Positions 59,001 to 64,000 of a stretch of 64,000 bases of DNA are shown here, piece after piece; the stretch's first letter is position 1, and each line of letters begins with the position of its first letter. A model generated the notes under the pieces. That model worked only from the letters and a program-made list of their open reading frames with translations, had not been told where the DNA came from and searched no databases. Made by a program: the position numbers and the translations under genes. This DNA is from Thunnus maccoyii. Lineage: Eukaryota > Chordata > Actinopteri > Scombriformes > Scombridae. The stretch is taken from positions 7,165,001 through 7,229,000 of the forward strand of contig NC_056533.1 of the NCBI RefSeq assembly GCF_910596095.1, in the 5' to 3' direction.

Positions 59001-60836
59001 ATCGATAAGAGCGGCTAATGACTCTTAAGTAGAATGAAATGTTCCATGGGACTGTGTGAACTGTTTTCAATGTGTCAGTATTCAACACAGCTGTGGATTT
59101 GTGCTAGAAACTGAAATAGGATAATCAACCATAACAGATATGTTTGATAAGCACAGAAGTTTCTGTGGTTATTTTGTAACAGTCTGCTAGTTGCAAAAAA
59201 ACTTAAGTGGTGGATGTCCTGTGTGTAACTGTGGCTTGACAGTACGCATCATCGCTCCAACAGACCCTTTTCACAACAGATTTGTTGAAGCAAAAAGTGC
59301 ACAGGTGTAAATAATAACACTAACAATGGCTCCATTCTAATAAGTGTCCCAGTAAGCCATGTCAGTGGGTGAGCGCTGGGACTGGCTCATCTACATGGAA
59401 TGCAGCCCTCATTAATGTTATTAATTCCAACTGTGCTTTTACTGCTTTGACAAGTCAAAATGGAAAAGGTCTATTAGATGGAGAAGAAACAGATACCTGC
59501 CATCAAAAGAGAGTCACCAGAATAAAGGAAATGCCTTCAGTATAGTCTACTAACTGGTCTTAATAAGAGATGCTGGTAAGAATCACTGATTCATCTTAAC
59601 GTTATCAGAATAAAATAGTATTTTTCAGTGTCATCGCATCAGCTGGAAGAATATAGAATAAAGGTGAAACAGACGAGCAAAACTTAAATAAAAGGGTGAT
59701 TTTAGAGAGGTTTGTGTAGGCGAGATTTCGTAAACCTTTCTGGAAACCGCATAGTTGCAGACAGCATGACAGACGCGGTCATCCTTAGCACCAAGACTGC
59801 AGTGCAACATGAGTGACTAAAAACCCACAAAATTTGCACTTGTGACTTAAAGATGTGTGCATGTACATGTGTGAACAAGTAACTTCATGTGGTTTTTTTT
59901 ACAAGTTTATGAAGGGAGATACTAGGGGTGCGCTAAAAAAAAAACGATTCACATAAGAATCGCAGTTTCTATCTCTGTCGATTCAGAATCCATTCAGAAA
60001 ATAATGTTTTATTCCTCTCGTTCACCGGCTTTCTCTCCACCACAGCTCGTTTTCCTTGTGCACTCTCTGGCTTGCTCGACCACTGCTTCTCTCTCTCTCT
60101 CTCTTGTCTTTTTGAAATGAGTCGGGAAGCCGTCAGCAAAGCTTTACTTTTAACGTTATCAAACAAAGAGAAATGTCCTCCCCTCTTCCTAGTAAAGTTT
60201 TTGTCATACGGCGGCGTTGTGCAGCATTACAGGTTGCGTTTCTCCAAAAGTTGACTGTGGTTCAACTTTCTCTCTGTGGCCCCCAACCCTGCAGCCTAAG
60301 TGCACAACACACAACCTGTCAGCCTGCCAGCTGGTTACCTTTGCAGCTAAATATAGCAGGTGGCTTTTGTTTGTTTGATTTTGTTATTTGAAGTATGAAT
60401 TTAAGTTATTATTTGAAGCTTTACACTTAGTTTGCAATCTTTGCAATCATTTTTATTTTTGTATTAAGTATTCATTTTACTCTTTGTCTCAGGGCCGCTT
60501 TGGTTTCCTGTTGACTGAGTGTACTACAGGAAAACTAATCTTACTCTGGTTGACACTGTTGTTTATTTTCTCATCTGAACAATGTAAGCAAAACTGAAAG
60601 TTTCCATGTTCCACTGTCACATGCTCAAATGTCCTCTGTGGTCCAACCAAAAGACATATACATACAGACGTATGCATCAGGCTGGAGCTGCAGTGTGTAG
60701 TAGCACAGTTTTGACGCTGAATATGAGGATCAAACAGCTGCTTAAGATGATAAAGTCACTTTTTCATCTTACATGTGGAGTGGAGGATGATTAAGATGAA
60801 GCCAGCCCTCAGAGTATTGGTCAGTCGGAGCTCCAT
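50008..60836 (-). CDS. adgrg1: Adhesion G protein-coupled receptor G1-like (GPR56-like), complete, 657 aa
   Basis: Fourteen coding exons, 5' to 3': 60836-60773, 56892-56549, 56214-56028, 55769-55733, 55436-55358, 53852-53730, 53610-53494, 52759-52717, 52601-52495, 52343-52228, 52102-51843, 51751-51652, 51429-51155, 50129-50008 (1974 nt, all phases match). Exon 1 encodes a signal peptide after CACCAATGG. Residues about 25-175 form a PLL domain (WDFCGTW, HFCLYWEPL), diagnostic of ADGRG1. A GAIN domain follows, with a four-Cys GPS (C324, C343, C355, C357) and predicted cleavage between Met360 and Thr361; the tethered agonist would begin TYFSVLV. TM1 starts at about 380; the tail ends MLQEKS. Known ADGRG1 binds matrix proteins and acts in cortical development, myelination and immune cells. 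Oddities: the 43-nt exon has a weak donor (GTTGGA), and P1 is Met rather than Leu. Some similarity to ADGRG3 means orthology should be tested by phylogeny. Confidence 0.88.
57676..58002. mobile_element. PIF/Harbinger-like MITE in intron 1 of the ADGRG1-like gene
   Basis: Perfect 25-bp terminal inverted repeats, beginning CGCCTGGGACACACTGGATG on the left with the exact reverse complement ending at 58002. They are flanked on both sides by TAA (57673-57675 and 58003-58005), the TWA-type target duplication of PIF/Harbinger elements. It is 327 bases, GC-richer than its surroundings, and has no transposase. Confidence 0.88.
58160..58340. repeat. Minisatellite, about three units of 40-62 bases
   Basis: The motif TTTAGGGAACATTGGTAAAT followed by CTACTGATAG recurs at about 58180, 58230 and, shortened, 58288. 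A fourth partial unit starts near 58325. Confidence 0.8.
58380..58710 (+). mobile_element. 3' end of a LINE-type retroelement
   Basis: It ends with TTAATTTCCCTTTGGGACTA, ATAAAGTACTTTGTCTGTC and a TCTATC-like tail, the typical 3' terminus of abundant fish LINEs. No coding part remains and the left edge is unclear. Confidence 0.6.
59272..59472. mobile_element. Short inverted-repeat MITE, copy 2
   Basis: Inverted ends of about 60 bases: AGACCCTTTTC and GTGCACAGGTGTAAATAATA on the left mirror TATTAATTCCAACTGTGCTT and GGAAAAGGTCT on the right. It is the same family as 10860-11103 and lies in intron 1 of the ADGRG1-like gene. Confidence 0.7.
59922..60140. mobile_element. Possible hAT-like repeat fragment
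   Basis: AGGGGTGCGCTAAAAAAAAA followed by GATTC/GAATC-rich DNA resembles the start of hAT-type elements common in fish. No second terminus or transposase was found, so this is a weak call. Confidence 0.3.
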
Positions 60837-62274
60837 TGGTGACAACTGCAAGAGGTAAGCACAGGGAATGAAATGCAGCTGTAAAAAAGGAACAAATACA
60901 TGGTTAATTTCTGCATATAGGCAGGGAGAGCAGTCAGTAAGCACATGAGAAACTCCACCGTTGAAACCGGCTGGTGATAAAGTGGAGGATTAAATGAAAA
61001 AGCATGGTGTGCATGTGCTGCCTGTACAAATAAGTTATAATTATGTATCCAAAGGCAAATTCCAATAAAACACAGGCATATCCCTTACATTCTTTCTATG
61101 TGCAGACATACATCCTGTATGAAACAAAAAGTCCCTATCTAAAGGCAACACAGGTTTGACATCATAAAAAGTTTTATAAATAATATTTTCCTGCACTGTT
61201 ATCTATACTCATATCCATGAATACAAATGGGTTCAGGCTCAATATACACAGTGACCTTTCTGTGCTGTTATCAAGTCTTACCCTTTAACTTGCACACACA
61301 CAGCAACAGTTCATTTTTTTCATCATGCCAAGTTTCAAAGAAAAGAGTAACATAGTTGATATTGACTGTTTCTATATTAACCGCAGACATTAAGTAACTA
61401 AGTTCCCCTAAAAAACTTCCACTTGCAACATATTAGACTGAGAACCAAGTGAACGTTATCAGACAGACATTTGTCAATTAACCACACACGTCATTTTCAA
61501 TTTCTATCAATTTCTGTGTGAGAGAACCCACTGTAACCTGGTTATACACTACATGATAACACAAGTCAATGATTCCTGTCAAAATGATTGCTTCTCAAAG
61601 TTCTATGATGAATGATCATTTACTACAATAACATGATCTCAATTATTTTGGTCTAATTTGTTATTTTATATTATTTACTTTTATATACATATATATATAA
61701 TTTATTTCTCATTTTTTTCATTTAGTTTTTATTTGTTTTTCAGCTGAATTATATTGAAAGTTCGAGGAAATGTTAAAAAGTTCAATAAATGCATGATGTT
61801 TCCAAAGTCAATGAGTAATCGTGTTACATAATCCCAGTGTTGACCGAAATAATTGTGATAAAGATTTTTGCCATGATCGAGCAGCCCTGATGTACAGTAT
61901 GTGTGACAACGAAAAGTTGTGTAAAGAGATGTAGCCTAGGTTTTGGAGGGGAAATGGAACAGTCGTGGTTGTCGTCACAAGACAGACAGGAACCGGCTGA
62001 ACCACAGACATAGCAAAAACTGCACAGTCTGTGGGGTCAGTAGCCTATATATAAGTAAGAGATACACACCTAATACTCGAGACAGACCTAAGCCTTGAAC
62101 AACCAAGAAGCCACACACATACACAGACAATTAAACAAACACACACACACACACACACAAACTACAATGAATTTTGTGCTTTATAACACTTCACCACTTT
62201 AACAGCTTGTGCATCATTTACTGATTTAACATTGCAACAATGCCATTTTCACTGGTTTTCACCGGAGTGTTTAA
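60837..62274. other. Upstream flank of the ADGRG1-like gene
   Basis: Presumed 5' UTR and promoter near 60837-61000. No gene is recognised, and no TATA box could be assigned. A short CA repeat lies at about 62140-62160. Confidence 0.45.
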
Positions 62275-62592
62275 TTAAAAGTGTGTAAGATTTAGTGGCA
62301 TCTAGCGGTGAGGTTACAGATTGCAACCAAATGAATACACCTCCCCTCACCATCCCCTTCCAAGCATGCAGGAAACCCTACAGTGGCAGCGTAGCTCTCT
62401 AGAGCCAGCGCTCAGTTTGTCTGTTCTGGACTACTGTAGAAACATGGCGGTGCAACATGGCAGGCTCCATGGAAGAGGACCCGCTCCCTATGTAGATATA
62501 AAGGGCTCATTCTAAGGCAACGAAAACACGACGACTCTTAGTATCAGCTGATTATACACTAATGAAAGCATGTTATGAATATTATATTAAGA
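62275..62592. mobile_element. Degraded relative of the TTAA-ended MITE
   Basis: It begins TTAAAAGTGTGTAAGATTTA and shares GTTTGTCTGTTCTGG, CTACTGTAGAAACATG and ATAAAG(A/G)GCTCATTCTAAGG with 49134-49524. Similarity stops at TGAATATTATATT, so the right terminal repeat is missing. Confidence 0.75.
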
Positions 62593-64000
62593 GTGCTCAG
62601 CAGCCACACAATTCTCCGCTCTCTATTTGGTGTTGTCAGGTTAGGTTAACCAGTTGTGACTAACTTTGGAGCTGTTTCACTTTTCTAACCACTTGTGCAT
62701 TTCAGTTCTTCAAATGCAATATTGCATATTCTTAGTTTTATCATTTCCATACCTATTTACAACTTATTTGGGGTAAAATCAACCAGCATAACATACAGTG
62801 TGAGACTGTGTTAAAGATGGACAAACAGCTCAGAAATAAAAGATATATTCTGGGGAAGGTGAGTAATCTGTATGTCAGAATGACTTGCTGTACATAATAT
62901 ACTATTCTACTGAAAAAAGGACAATATATAAATACTAATAACTTTGACTTGAGGATGCACATGAGGATATGCAGCCTCTGTAACTCTGTGACATAACATC
63001 ATTTGGTTGCGTTGTGGTTTTGGTACTTCTCCTTTAGATGACTAGAGCGGCATTAGAAGATTAGGGAAAGCTAAGGTGTGACTTCACAGTGGTTTATGAA
63101 GAGGAACTAATGTTAAACACACCCGCATGCACGTACACACAGTCATGTTTCCAACACTGCAGAGGATATTACATTGACTTACATTCATTTCCTGGAGATT
63201 AACCTTAACAATATCCAAAACATGCCTAACCTTAACCCTTACCTTAAAAAAGGCAGCTGTGGGCAAAAGCGGCTTCAGTTTCTGCTCCTTTGTTAATCTG
63301 TGACTAAAAACTCAGTGAGAGGGTGTCAAACTTTAGTCTTTTCAAAGTCTTCTAGTGTATGGTAGGCATTAAGTATTTACAGCTACAGCACTTTTACTGT
63401 GGAGCTCCTGAGACTATTTAAAGGAATCCATTGTAAACATAAACAAAAGCTAAATAAGCTTATTTTATTACAACAGAGGTTGCAGCCCAGAATGGGGTCA
63501 GACCCGACTGGCTTGAAGAGCACACAGTCAAGTGGTCCTGTGGTGATAACTGTGGATACAAATGCGGTGGTGGTCTACTACATCATGTTATGCAGAAACC
63601 TGGTGTGGTTTCAAAAGCACAAACCTACTTATCAGGCAGAGGAAGGTTTTGGAAATTCAATTGAGAAATGTGAGAGTGAAAAGGTCGTTCTTTAACCCTG
63701 AGTTACAAAAACTGAAGGTCCACTTACTAGCTTTTCAGAGACCTTCAAACGTACCTCATGGTATTCATCAGCAGATGGGAGTTGGCTCTGTTGTCATGGA
63801 GATGTCATCTCCATGACAACTGAGCAAACCATTTCTTTGTCTATTGATAAAATAGACAAATAGATCAAATGACCAGGTGGGAATATCTGTTTTTGGCTAC
63901 TCCAATGATATAAATACCAGGACAAGGAAATGTGAATTTGAAATGTTACAAATTCGTAACATTTCAACATTATCTGTAATGCAATAAAAGCCACTCTTCA
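62593..64000. other. Intergenic DNA at the right edge
   Basis: No gene is supported. The last 220 bases contain three short palindromes. The longest frame (63399-63695) shows no recognisable domain and no splice context. Confidence 0.4.
63790..63820. repeat. 15-bp-arm near-perfect palindrome
   Basis: GTTGTCATGGAGATG, one central T, then its exact reverse complement. Two further inverted repeats follow: 63836-63860 (arms TTTGTCTATT, 5-base loop) and 63940-63965 (arms GAAATGTTAC, 6-base loop). Confidence 0.9.

Overview
The window is vertebrate nuclear DNA, almost certainly from a teleost fish. Genes have many short exons with GT-AG introns. The intergenic DNA carries fish-type repeats: fold-back and other inverted-repeat elements, a tRNA-derived SINE, LINE 3' tails and a Penelope-like element. 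The protein families also fit (a fish 'bloodthirsty'-type TRIM; adhesion GPCRs of group G; slc7a6 beside slc7a6os). In human these neighbours map to 16q21-22. I rebuilt gene models by hand from splice sites and reading-frame continuity. The four complete multi-exon or intronless models below all close in frame from ATG to stop.

Layout: (1) 1-2217, + strand: the last four coding exons of an adhesion GPCR whose 5' part lies off the left edge. (2) 2218-7440: intergenic, with a 5'-truncated Penelope-like element between 15-bp direct repeats and a fold-back element. (3) 7441-16555, + strand: a complete 12-exon ADGRG3/ADGRG5-like receptor (516 aa). (4) 14213-24917: a three-unit tandem array, about 3.56 kb per unit, of the 3' half of that receptor plus downstream DNA. 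Unit 1 belongs to the live gene; units 2 and 3 are 5'-less pseudogenes with different disabling mutations. (5) 26754-28385, - strand: an intronless-CDS TRIM (543 aa). (6) 30519-37265, + strand: slc7a6os (329 aa, 5 coding exons). (7) 39726-44025, - strand: slc7a6 (495 aa, 9 coding exons), convergent with slc7a6os, with a probable non-coding first exon near 47.03-47.15 kb. (8) 50008-60836, - strand: an ADGRG1/GPR56-like receptor (657 aa, 14 coding exons) with signal peptide, PLL domain, GAIN/GPS and 7TM. (9) 60837-64000: non-coding, with a degraded inverted-repeat element and a cluster of short palindromes.

Functionally this is an adhesion-GPCR cluster (two ADGRG3/5-like genes, one ADGRG1-like gene and two dead partial copies) interrupted by a TRIM E3 ligase and the slc7a6os/slc7a6 pair. 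These encode a factor for RNA polymerase II nuclear import and a cationic/neutral amino-acid exchanger. I see no bacterial-type operons, CRISPR arrays or complete viral genes. The strongest unusual signals are the partial tandem amplification of the receptor with an identical junction filler at both joints, a fold-back mutation confined to one unit, and the loss of one conserved GPS cysteine in the live parent gene.
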